From an uncultured Oscillospiraceae bacterium (lineage in GTDB: Bacteria; Bacillota; Clostridia; Oscillospirales; Oscillospiraceae), in the NCBI GenBank assembly GCA_944385775.1, contig CALWYM010000014.1, positions 1-13,753 of the forward strand: a DNA stretch of 13,753 bases, written 5' to 3'. The translations under genes were made by a program, and so were the position numbers. The notes beneath the pieces are model-generated. The model saw only the letters and a list, made by a program, of their open reading frames with translations, had not been told where the DNA came from and did no database searches. Below are positions 1 to 5,818 of the stretch, in pieces; position 1 is the first letter of the stretch; every line of letters begins with the position of its first letter.

Positions 1-567
1 GTAGACGAATGGAACAAGCTGGACAGAAATCGGGAACGCCGGGAGCGTGACCACGAAAACCTGCGCGGGGATGTGCCGTTGGAGTTTCAGGCTGTGCCTG
101 ATCCGAAGATCGTCCCGCTATGGATGAATCTGCCAAGGTTTCGTCAGCTCTGTCAGGGGAATTTTCTCGACATCATCTTCTCCTGTCCCTACGAGCTGCA
201 CGAGTTGACTGCAAACCGTTTTCTCTCCAAGCTCTTCTTCACCCTCAGTGATGAGCAGAAGGAGGTGCTGTACTACCTGTTCGTCAAGCAATACAGCACC
301 ACAAGACTTGCTGCCATCCGTGGACAGTCCGATCGAAACATCCGAAAGCTGCGGATGACCATTCAGAAAAAGCTGCAAAAGCGGATGTATGAGCATCTGA
401 GTGAAAAGCTGGAAAACGATCATGGCCTTACCCTGCGGGAGCGCGAGTTCGTAGAGGAATATGAAGCACTGCTGCAAACCATGGGCAAGGATGCCGTGAT
501 CCGCCGGGAGAACAAAACGCCTCCGAGGAAAAAGAAAACCGTCCTTGACGATGGCAAGGACGGTTGA
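1..567 (+). CDS. Sigma-70 region 4-like DNA-binding protein, 5' partial
   Basis: The reading frame is open from the first base, so the start lies upstream; a GTG at 73 is internal, because the preceding codons (VDEWNKLDRNRERRERDHEN) read as a normal charged helical segment. 188 residues are visible. Residues about 82-131 (from TLSDEQKEVLYYLF through STTRLAAIRGQSDRNIRKLR) have the pattern of sigma factor region 4: a helix, a helix-turn-helix with the recognition helix at SDRNIRKLR, then a basic amphipathic helix. The tail is lysine/arginine rich. Such proteins are common in clostridial conjugative elements, where they may act as element-specific regulators or degenerate sigma factors; no region 2 is seen, so full sigma activity is doubtful. 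The gene ends in a perfect 11-bp inverted repeat. Confidence 0.7.
   Translation, partial: VDEWNKLDRNRERRERDHENLRGDVPLEFQAVPDPKIVPLWMNLPRFRQLCQGNFLDIIFSCPYELHELTANRFLSKLFFTLSDEQKEVLYYLFVKQYSTTRLAAIRGQSDRNIRKLRMTIQKKLQKRMYEHLSEKLENDHGLTLREREFVEEYEALLQTMGKDAVIRRENKTPPRKKKTVLDDGKDG
537..565 (-). terminator. Stem-loop inside the end of the sigma-like gene; terminator-like on the - strand
   Basis: Arms AACCGTCCTTG (537-547) and CAAGGACGGTT (555-565) pair perfectly over 11 bp with a 7-base loop. Read on the - strand the stem is followed by TTTTCTTTTTCC, as in an intrinsic terminator. On the + strand the sequence after the stem is not U-rich. No - strand gene is visible to the right before tnpV, which has its own terminator, so this would stop antisense read-through. 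The sequence also encodes the protein tail, so pairing could be a by-product of Lys and Asp/Gly codons. Confidence 0.35.
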
Positions 568-623
568 TAGAATAGTAATATGGTTAATATATAGTTGGAT
601 TACGAGTTGAGAGGAACAGCGCC

Positions 624-1538
624 ATGAAGAATCTCTTTGAGCAGTCCCGTTCCCATTGGGTGCGGTATGATCGCTATGAACTGAAAACCGCCGCAGACGG
701 CAAGCGGTACATCACGCCGGGGAAGAATGCCAAGCCTGACATATATAATCCCTTGAAGGAAGCGCCGGGAATCGTGCTGGATGCGCTGAATGTGGGAATG
801 CTGATGATGAACCGCAGTCTGGAGGACGAGGTGCAGAAGGCCATTCTGGAATTTGTGACCCATTACGGCCTGCTGGGCCTGATGACGGCGCTGCCCACCA
901 CGCCGTCCTTCATGGATTATGAGGCGGTCTATCTGCCGAAAAACCACTTCATCAAGGCGGAATCCATGGAAACCGAGGACTATCTGGCGCTGTTCTATCC
1001 CTTTGACCAGCTGGATCTGGTCAAGAAGGGCATTGAGTCCAGTTGGAGCGTGTCCGGTGACCGAACAATGGTGGCACTGACCATGACCTTTGCGGATGAA
1101 CCCATGGCGAAAACCATGAGCTTCCAGCGGGAGTATGCGGAAGCCTATGACTGGGTGGCGCAGCAGTTCAAGGACTGGGCCTTCACCCTGACCACATCCA
1201 TTCTGTATTACAATGATTATGACCTGATCGATGAAGATACCCGCAATCTGTACCGCAAGGGCATGGCGGCATTTGGCGGCATTGCACCCAGCTATCATAT
1301 CGAGTTGCTGGATAAGCCGACTATCTATTGGGATTTTCATTCGCTGCTGCTGGGCATCCAGATGATGTTCAGCTTTATGCTGGTGGACGATGCAAAGCCC
1401 CTGCGGCTGTGCAAGCACTGCCAGAAGGTATTCCTCGGCAGCCGGGCCAATTCCGCATTTTGCAGCGCCCGGTGCAAAAATCAGTATAATGTCTATAAAA
1501 CACGGGCAAAGAGCCGGGAGGATAAAGAAAATGGATGA
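624..1538 (+). CDS. Unknown element-borne protein with C-terminal zinc-ribbon motif (possibly DUF6076-like)
   Basis: A 304-residue soluble protein without signal peptide or membrane segment, from ATG 624 behind a GAGAGGA-type ribosome binding site. I recall similar proteins in clostridial conjugative elements, perhaps filed under DUF6076, but no function is established. The last 45 residues contain CKHC (about 265-268) and FCSARCKNQ (about 279-287), with an arginine between the two cysteine pairs and a basic tail. This spacing resembles the CGNR-type zinc finger of ABATE-like proteins, so nucleic acid binding is plausible. The first 250 residues show no motif I can name. The stop lies 8 bases inside the following rhuM-family gene, implying translational coupling of the two products. 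Confidence 0.7.
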   Translation: MKNLFEQSRSHWVRYDRYELKTAADGKRYITPGKNAKPDIYNPLKEAPGIVLDALNVGMLMMNRSLEDEVQKAILEFVTHYGLLGLMTALPTTPSFMDYEAVYLPKNHFIKAESMETEDYLALFYPFDQLDLVKKGIESSWSVSGDRTMVALTMTFADEPMAKTMSFQREYAEAYDWVAQQFKDWAFTLTTSILYYNDYDLIDEDTRNLYRKGMAAFGGIAPSYHIELLDKPTIYWDFHSLLLGIQMMFSFMLVDDAKPLRLCKHCQKVFLGSRANSAFCSARCKNQYNVYKTRAKSREDKENG

Positions 1539-2559
1539 AAACATGGCGCTTACCCCGTACGAGACAAGAGAAATTCTGTTTTATAAAACCGATAACGGCG
1601 ATGTTAAGGTTGAGATTCTGTTATATCAAGAGAATCTGTGGCTGACGCAGGCAAAGATGGCGGAGCTGTTTGAGGTGCAGAAAGCCGCTATCTCAAAGCA
1701 CCTGAAGAACATCTTTGCCTCCGGCGAATTGATAGAGGATTCAGTTGTTTCCATTTTGGAAACAACTGCGGCAGACGGAAAAAACTATCCCACACGGTAT
1801 TATAATCTGGACGCGATCATTGCGGTCGGCTATCGGGTGAACTCCAAAAAGGCCACCATGTTCCGCATCTGGGCGAACAGGATACTGAAGGAGTACATCA
1901 TCAAGGGCTATGTCATGGACGATGAGCGCCTGAAAGAGCCGCAGAACTTCTTCGGGAAGGATTATTTTGAAGAACAGCTGGAGCGCATCCGTGACATTCG
2001 TGCCAGTGAACGGCGCTTTTATCAGAAAATCACGGACATATACTCCCAGTGCAGCGCAGACTATGATGTGGACAGTCCTGTTACAAAAGAGTTTTTCGCC
2101 ACCGTACAAAACAAACTGCATTACGCCATTACAAAGCACACCGCAGCGGAGATCATCTATGACCGGGCAGACAGTACGAAACCGAATATGGGGCTGACAA
2201 CGTGGAAAAATGCGCCAAGCGGCAGAATCCGCAAATCCGATGTTGCGATAGCAAAGAACTATCTGGACGAAACCGAGATGGGAAGCTTGAACGAAATCGT
2301 CACGATGTATCTGGATTATGCCGAGCGGCAGGCACGCCGTGGAAACATCATGTATATGCAGGATTGGGTCGCACGGCTGGATGCGTTTTTGCAGTTTAAC
2401 GAGGAAGAAGTGCTGCATCATAAAGGAAAAGTGACAGCAGCCATTGCAAAAGCCTTTGCCGAGAGCGAGTTTGAGAAATACCGTGTCATTCAGGATCGGC
2501 AGTATCAGAGTGATTTTGACCGGCTTGTTGCCAGCACCGAGGAAAAAGATTACGATTGA
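1531..2559 (+). CDS. RhuM-family protein
   Basis: The 342-residue product matches the Virulence_RhuM family, named after rhuM of Salmonella pathogenicity island 3; its biochemical role is not established. Visible family landmarks are an N-terminal winged-helix-like stretch (LWLTQAKMAELFEVQKAAIS, about 29-48), the strongly conserved YYNLDAIIAVGYRVNSKKA segment (about 90-108), RIWANRILKEYIIKGYVMDD, and a helical C-terminal half containing YDRADSTKPNMGL and MYLDYAERQA. ATG 1531 was chosen over an in-frame upstream start at 1390: GGGAGG at 1516-1521 sits 9 bases before it, and family homology begins at FYKTDNGDVKVEI soon after. The upstream start would lie deep inside the previous gene. The overlap with that gene points to a two-gene unit; a regulatory or defence role is only a guess. 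Confidence 0.85.
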   Translation: MDENMALTPYETREILFYKTDNGDVKVEILLYQENLWLTQAKMAELFEVQKAAISKHLKNIFASGELIEDSVVSILETTAADGKNYPTRYYNLDAIIAVGYRVNSKKATMFRIWANRILKEYIIKGYVMDDERLKEPQNFFGKDYFEEQLERIRDIRASERRFYQKITDIYSQCSADYDVDSPVTKEFFATVQNKLHYAITKHTAAEIIYDRADSTKPNMGLTTWKNAPSGRIRKSDVAIAKNYLDETEMGSLNEIVTMYLDYAERQARRGNIMYMQDWVARLDAFLQFNEEEVLHHKGKVTAAIAKAFAESEFEKYRVIQDRQYQSDFDRLVASTEEKDYD

Positions 2560-2702
2560 GGGAGAAAATGTTGCGATTGAGGTTGCGATTGACCGGCTGA
2601 ACGCAAGCCAAGGTACGATTGCAAAGGCAAAAGCGGTATTTGCAAATATGGGCGTTGATGGTGTCTTTGGTCGTTCCGACATCGCTACTATCACAAAGAA
2701 TA
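2546..2702 (+). pseudogene. Decayed C-terminal coding fragment, winged-helix-like
   Basis: In the frame +1 relative to the rhuM gene, about 50 codons read as a plausible protein (KITIEGENVAIEVAIDRL, then TIAKAKAVFANMGVDGVFGRSDIATIT). The FGRSDI run resembles the start of the C-terminal winged helix seen in some Fic-family and related proteins. No start codon with a ribosome binding site precedes it; the only in-frame ATG is inside rhuM, where the frame reads as noise. Downstream the frame runs into the tnpV terminator hairpin and stops. It is best read as the tail of a lost gene cut off at the tnpV module. The family assignment comes from memory and is weak. Confidence 0.4.
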
Positions 2703-2708
2703 AAAATA

Positions 2709-2744
2709 ATGCCCGTTATCGGCCATACAGCCAATAACGGGCAT
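2709..2744 (-). terminator. Rho-independent terminator of tnpV
   Basis: ATGCCCGTTAT (2709-2719) pairs with ATAACGGGCAT (2734-2744); GGC/GCC extends the stem past one mismatch, leaving a 6-base loop. On the - strand the stem is followed by TATTTTTATTC, giving the U-rich tail. It lies 3 bases past the tnpV stop codon. The + strand side lacks a U-run, so it mainly serves tnpV. Confidence 0.85.
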
Positions 2745-2747
2745 CTG

Positions 2748-3119
2748 TCATTCATATACAAGCTCGGTCAAAACGATTTCCTCCGCACGATTGCGGATGC
2801 TGTTCATGCGGCGCACCCATTCCATTTGGTCGGCGGCTTTGAGCGCTTCGGTCACATCTTCCTGCCTTGCCATATCGGAAATGATGATTTCCATACGCTC
2901 ATTGCAGGCTTGGTCGATCTCGGCAAGGTGCCGATGCAGCGTTCCGCTTGTGAGCAGGTTTGCATAGAGAACAGGACGATGTTCTTTCAGATAATTGCGG
3001 CGCATACGCCCGTACTTGCCGATTTGGTATTCTGGTTCGTCCGGCAGCGCAAGGTTTGGAATGAGGTAATCCCCCTCCTGACGGTAAGTGCCGCCCATTT
3101 CTTCAAAGATAGATTTCAT
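2748..3119 (-). CDS. tnpV: TnpV, transposon-encoded protein
   Basis: A 123-residue protein whose N-terminus (MKSIFEEMGGTYRQEGDYLI), central KYGRMRRNYLKEHRP segment and helical acidic C-terminus match the TnpV family found in Tn4451-type mobilisable transposons and many clostridial elements. Family members are small accessory proteins of the element; their exact role is unclear and they have been compared with excisionases. The ATG is preceded on the - strand by AAGGAG about 8 bases away. The gene is convergent with the rhuM block and ends in a strong terminator. No tnpX-type serine recombinase is seen next to it, so either the element is truncated or that gene lies elsewhere. Confidence 0.85.
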   Translation of the reverse strand: MKSIFEEMGGTYRQEGDYLIPNLALPDEPEYQIGKYGRMRRNYLKEHRPVLYANLLTSGTLHRHLAEIDQACNERMEIIISDMARQEDVTEALKAADQMEWVRRMNSIRNRAEEIVLTELVYE

Positions 3120-3220
3120 AAAGTTCAGCTCCTTTTTGTGTCGATTTGCAGCGGCTATAAGGCTTTTTGGGCTCCTTTCCTACAACTGCTGTTCCATTCA
3201 CCACAAATGAGCCGCAGTCA

Positions 3221-3254
3221 TATGTATTAGGTGGGAGAAACCACCCTCTACATA
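3221..3254. repeat. 34-base imperfect palindrome near the element/chromosome junction
   Basis: TATGTA (3221-3226) and GGTGG (3230-3234) pair with CCACC (3241-3245) and TACATA (3249-3254). Three mismatched positions lie between the two paired blocks and GAGAAA forms the loop. No U-run follows on either strand, so it is not a typical terminator. It lies in the noncoding gap between tnpV and folD and could be a recombinase or accessory-factor site, or a regulatory dyad. The rest of the gap (3120-3361) holds the tnpV ribosome binding site, a shorter dyad around CACTTAGTG (3290-3298) and a weak promoter-like pair (TTGAGT 3278-3283, TATACT 3303-3308, 19-base spacer), and no gene. Confidence 0.45.
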
Positions 3255-3361
3255 GTAACTCTTGTCTTATAATAATCTTGAGTTAATTTCACTTAGTGTA
3301 AATATACTGAATAGGGCAGAGACCTGATTTTTGAATATGTGAGGAAGAATTGTGGAAAGCG

Positions 3362-3390
3362 TTGAATTCGGTATGGCTTTGTGATAGAAT
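3362..3390 (+). promoter_or_regulatory. Sigma-A-type promoter of folD-trmO
   Basis: TTGAAT (3362-3367) and TAGAAT (3385-3390) are separated by exactly 17 bases. Transcription would start near 3397, giving a leader of about 30 bases before the GTG start of folD with the GGGGAGG ribosome binding site at 3414-3420. No riboswitch fits in so short a leader. Confidence 0.7.
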
Positions 3391-3426
3391 CAGGGAAGGC
3401 GAAAAGTGAGGCGGGGAGGTTTTCTT

Positions 3427-4275
3427 GTGGCAGAAATATTAAAAGGCGCGCCGGTGGCAAAGGAAATATGTAGCCGTGTCAGCGCCATGGTTAATACCAT
3501 CAAGTCAAAAGGTCTTACTCCAACTCTTGCCACTGTAAGGGTGGGAGAAAGAGGCGACGACATATACTACGAGAAAAATGCGGCTAAGAGAATGGATTCG
3601 GTAGGGATTGATATTATCCGTCTTGTACTGCCGGAGAGTGTGACTACGCAGGAACTTTGCAGTGTCCTTTCACGGCTGAGTGAAGATAAAAGCGTCCATG
3701 GTATTCTTCTTTTTAAGCCACTTCCCTCCCATATTGATGATAAAAAGGTATTGGAGAACCTTTGCCCGGAGAAGGACGTGGACGGAATTACGGAAGGTTC
3801 CCTTGCCGGGATTTTTACAGGAAGCGGCAGAGGATTTGCTCCATGTACAGCAGAGGCATGCGTCGCCATTCTTGACTATTACGGTATTGAACTTTCAGGA
3901 AAAAAGGTGTGTGTAGTGGGAAGGAGTCTTGTTGTGGGAAAGCCTGTTTCCCAGCTTCTTATGTCGAGAAACGCCACTGTCACCGTTTGCCATACGAAAA
4001 CGGAAAATCTCATGGAGGAGACGGTGCGCGGGGATATACTTATCTCAGCAACCGGGAAAATAGGGCTGATTACGGACAGGTACGTAAAGCCCGGTCAGAT
4101 AGTGATTGATGTAGGTACAAATACGGACGCTGAGGGAAAACTCCGGGGCGACGTGAATTTTAATCTTGCGGAGCCTGTTGTGGCGGCAATAACCCCGGTT
4201 CCCGGTGGAGTTGGTTCCGTTACTACTTCTGTGCTGGCACTTCATGTGGCTAAGGCTGCGGAAAGGCTGGTTTAA
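3427..4275 (+). CDS. folD: FolD: methylenetetrahydrofolate dehydrogenase (cyclohydrolase site altered)
   Basis: The cytosolic enzyme oxidises 5,10-methylene-THF to methenyl-THF with NAD(P) and normally also hydrolyses this to 10-formyl-THF, feeding purine and formyl-Met-tRNA synthesis. It has 282 residues, the usual length. Landmarks are GRSLVVGKP (165-173) in the dinucleotide-binding fold and TPVPGGVGSVT (256-266). Against E. coli FolD the N-terminal segment aligns without gaps: Tyr50 is kept (Y48), but catalytic Lys54 is Ala52 and Gln98 is Phe96 (GILLFKPLP instead of GILVQLPLP), while Asp121 is kept (D119). Loss of both residues suggests a dehydrogenase with little or no cyclohydrolase activity, as I recall for a clostridial FolD clade. 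GTG 3427 was chosen over GTG 3406: the ribosome binding site lies between them and the family homology begins at MAEILKG. trmO follows after 6 bases. Confidence 0.92.
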   Translation: MAEILKGAPVAKEICSRVSAMVNTIKSKGLTPTLATVRVGERGDDIYYEKNAAKRMDSVGIDIIRLVLPESVTTQELCSVLSRLSEDKSVHGILLFKPLPSHIDDKKVLENLCPEKDVDGITEGSLAGIFTGSGRGFAPCTAEACVAILDYYGIELSGKKVCVVGRSLVVGKPVSQLLMSRNATVTVCHTKTENLMEETVRGDILISATGKIGLITDRYVKPGQIVIDVGTNTDAEGKLRGDVNFNLAEPVVAAITPVPGGVGSVTTSVLALHVAKAAERLV

Positions 4276-4281
4276 GGGGAT

Positions 4282-4986
4282 ATGGACGAACTGACTGTAA
4301 GACCGGTTGCCAAAATTAGAAATGATTTTACCGAAAAATTTGGAATACCCCGTCAAGCGGGACTCGCAGAGGTTAAAAGTCTTATTGTATTTGAACCGGA
4401 ATTCAGAAATGATGACGCGCTGAGGGGAATTGAGTCTTTCAGCCATCTGTGGTTGATATGGGGTTTTTCTAAAAGTTTTGGCAAATGGTCGCCTACCGTC
4501 AGACCGCCCAGAATGGGAGGGAATAAGCGCCAGGGTGTTTTTGCAACCCGTTCGCCTTTTCGACCGAATCCTCTTGGTCTGTCTTCTGTTAAGCTTTTGA
4601 GGATAGTAAAAACAAAAGAGCATGGAACGGCTATTGAGGTAATGGGGGCTGATCTGATGGACGGCACGCCAATATACGATATAAAGCCATATTTGCCGTA
4701 TACGGACTGTCACGGTGACGCCACCGGAGGATATACGGATAGCCTTGAGGGGCGTGAGGTGAGGGTGAATTTCCCACCGGAGCTTTTAGAAAAGGTGCCG
4801 GAGGAAAAAAGAAATCCTCTTTTAAGCGTTTTGACCCATGACCCAAGACCTAGTTACCAGACTGACCCCGGCAGAATATATGGAATGAACTTTGGCGGAA
4901 TGAATATCCGCTTTAAAGTTGAGGAGGGCGTACTTACTGTTTGCCAGGTATGTCCTGATTCACATTTTGTAAACGGCGACGAATAA
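4282..4986 (+). CDS. trmO: TrmO: tRNA t6A37 N6-methyltransferase (TsaA/YaeB family)
   Basis: TrmO uses S-adenosylmethionine to methylate t6A at position 37 of certain tRNAs to m6t6A, which tunes decoding. The 234-residue length equals that of E. coli YaeB/TsaA. Signature stretches are all present: IPRQAGL (about 22-28), FSHLWLIWGF (about 53-62), the long basic motif VRPPRMGG...RQGVFATRSPFRPNPLGLS (about 73-101), DGTPIYDIKPYLPYTD (about 132-147), and the C-terminal DPRPSY...DPGRIYG segment typical of full-length TrmO. ATG 4282 lies 6 bases after the folD stop, and AAGGGG overlaps the end of folD, so the two genes are co-transcribed. A strong terminator follows the stop. Confidence 0.9.
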   Translation: MDELTVRPVAKIRNDFTEKFGIPRQAGLAEVKSLIVFEPEFRNDDALRGIESFSHLWLIWGFSKSFGKWSPTVRPPRMGGNKRQGVFATRSPFRPNPLGLSSVKLLRIVKTKEHGTAIEVMGADLMDGTPIYDIKPYLPYTDCHGDATGGYTDSLEGREVRVNFPPELLEKVPEEKRNPLLSVLTHDPRPSYQTDPGRIYGMNFGGMNIRFKVEEGVLTVCQVCPDSHFVNGDE

Positions 4987-4991
4987 ATAGG

Positions 4992-5029
4992 AAAATCACC
5001 TGAACATAATGTGTTCAGGTGATTTTTTT
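4992..5029 (+). terminator. Rho-independent terminator after trmO
   Basis: AAAATCACCTGAACA (4992-5006) pairs perfectly with TGTTCAGGTGATTTT (5012-5026) around a 5-base loop, and the stem runs into a seven-T stretch at 5023-5029. It ends the folD-trmO transcript before the two-component genes. Confidence 0.95.
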
Positions 5030-5078
5030 ACTCTTAAAGGATTCTTAATAATTTGGTTACTTTTATATTAATAAACGT

Positions 5079-5093
5079 CATGATAAAATCATG
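5079..5093 (+). promoter_or_regulatory. Extended -10 promoter of the two-component operon overlapping a palindrome
   Basis: TGATAAAAT (5081-5089) fits an extended -10 box (TGn followed by TAAAAT), and the -35 region is poor and AT-rich. The box lies within a perfect palindrome, CATGAT-AAA-ATCATG (5079-5093), which could be an operator. Transcription would start about 25 bases before the response regulator's ATG, whose ribosome binding site is GAGG at 5114-5117. Assigned by pattern only. Confidence 0.5.
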
Positions 5094-5122
5094 GTGAAAG
5101 CTGAGAGGGGAGTGAGGAAGCC

Positions 5123-5818
5123 ATGCATAATATTCTTATATGCGATGACGAAAAGGATATAGTTTCTGCGCTGAAAATTTATCTTAGCGGAGAGGAATAC
5201 AACATTTTTACGGCGGAAAACGGCAGGGAAGCAGTGAAAATAGTCGAGAATAACGATATTCATCTTGTACTGATGGACATAATGATGCCGGACATGGACG
5301 GTATCGCCGCAACGGCGAGGATAAGGGAAAACTACAATATACCAATCATTCTTCTGACTGCCAAAAGTCAGGATACGGATAAAATACTTGGTCTTAACAT
5401 CGGCGCAGATGATTATATAACAAAACCATTTAACCCGATGGAGGTTGTGGCAAGGGTAAAAAGCCAGCTTCGCCGCTATAAAAGCCTTGGCGGTATGGAG
5501 AAAATGCCGGACCATATTGTGGCTGACGGTATAGACCTGGATGACGTTGGCAAGACTTTAACTGTGGACGGAGAAAGCGTAAATCTTACGCCCACTGAGT
5601 TTGCCATTTTGCGCCTGCTTATGAATAATCCCGGCAGGGTATTTTCCTCAAAGGAAATTTACGCAGAGGTCTCCGGCACTAACGCCCTGAACGGCGAGGG
5701 CGCTGTGGCCGTTCATATACGACACCTCCGGGAAAAAATTGAGATTACACCCTCGGAGCCCCGGCATATAAAGGTTGTTTGGGGTCAGGGATATAAATTC
5801 GAGAGGAGATCAAAATGA
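5123..5818 (+). CDS. OmpR/PhoB-family response regulator
   Basis: A cytosolic phosphorylation-controlled transcription factor of 231 residues. The receiver domain (about 3-115) has the acidic pair D8-D9, phosphoacceptor D52 in LVLMDIMMPDMDG, T79 in IILLTAK and K101 in DDYITKPF, so all switch residues are present. The winged-helix output domain (about 128-228) shows LTPTEFAILRLLMNNPGRVF, VAVHIRHLREKIE and the closing VWGQGYKF. Overall it resembles VanR-like regulators of Firmicutes. Its stop overlaps the kinase start as ATGA, so the pair is translated together. Targets are unknown; the operon's own promoter palindrome and the downstream glycosyltransferase promoter are candidates by position only. 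Confidence 0.93.
   Translation: MHNILICDDEKDIVSALKIYLSGEEYNIFTAENGREAVKIVENNDIHLVLMDIMMPDMDGIAATARIRENYNIPIILLTAKSQDTDKILGLNIGADDYITKPFNPMEVVARVKSQLRRYKSLGGMEKMPDHIVADGIDLDDVGKTLTVDGESVNLTPTEFAILRLLMNNPGRVFSSKEIYAEVSGTNALNGEGAVAVHIRHLREKIEITPSEPRHIKVVWGQGYKFERRSK

Larger units (their letters stand above)
1..3254. mobile_element. End portion of an integrated mobile element (conjugative or mobilisable, clostridial type)
   Basis: This block carries a sigma-like DNA-binding gene, an unknown zinc-ribbon gene, a rhuM-family gene, a coding remnant and tnpV, a mix typical of accessory elements in Clostridia and unlike the housekeeping genes from folD onward. By eye its base composition is somewhat richer in G+C than the folD to glycosyltransferase block. 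TnpV is known from the Tn4451/Tn4453 group of mobilisable transposons. The left end is outside the window. The right end is inferred to lie between the tnpV start and the folD promoter; I placed it at the end of a palindrome, but this is a guess within roughly 100 bases. No integrase or recombinase gene is visible here. Confidence 0.55.

Noticed and set aside
600..1544. Long open frame on the - strand antisense to the zinc-ribbon gene
   Set aside because: Its translation is rich in His, Gln and Ile with no family features, while the + strand frame has a zinc motif, a good ribosome binding site and coupling to rhuM.
2570..2592. Two near-tandem copies of GTTGCGATTGA
   Set aside because: They encode VAIE and VAID in the remnant frame and occur only twice; ordinary coding redundancy explains them.
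1741..2694. Long open frame on the - strand antisense to rhuM
   Set aside because: It is a shadow of the well-recognised RhuM frame and crosses the coding remnant.
2619..3230. + strand open frame running through the tnpV region
   Set aside because: It is antisense to tnpV, which has a recognisable family, ribosome binding site and terminator.
3406..3426. GTG at 3406 as the folD start
   Set aside because: The GGGGAGG ribosome binding site lies downstream of it, directly before the GTG at 3427, where family homology begins.
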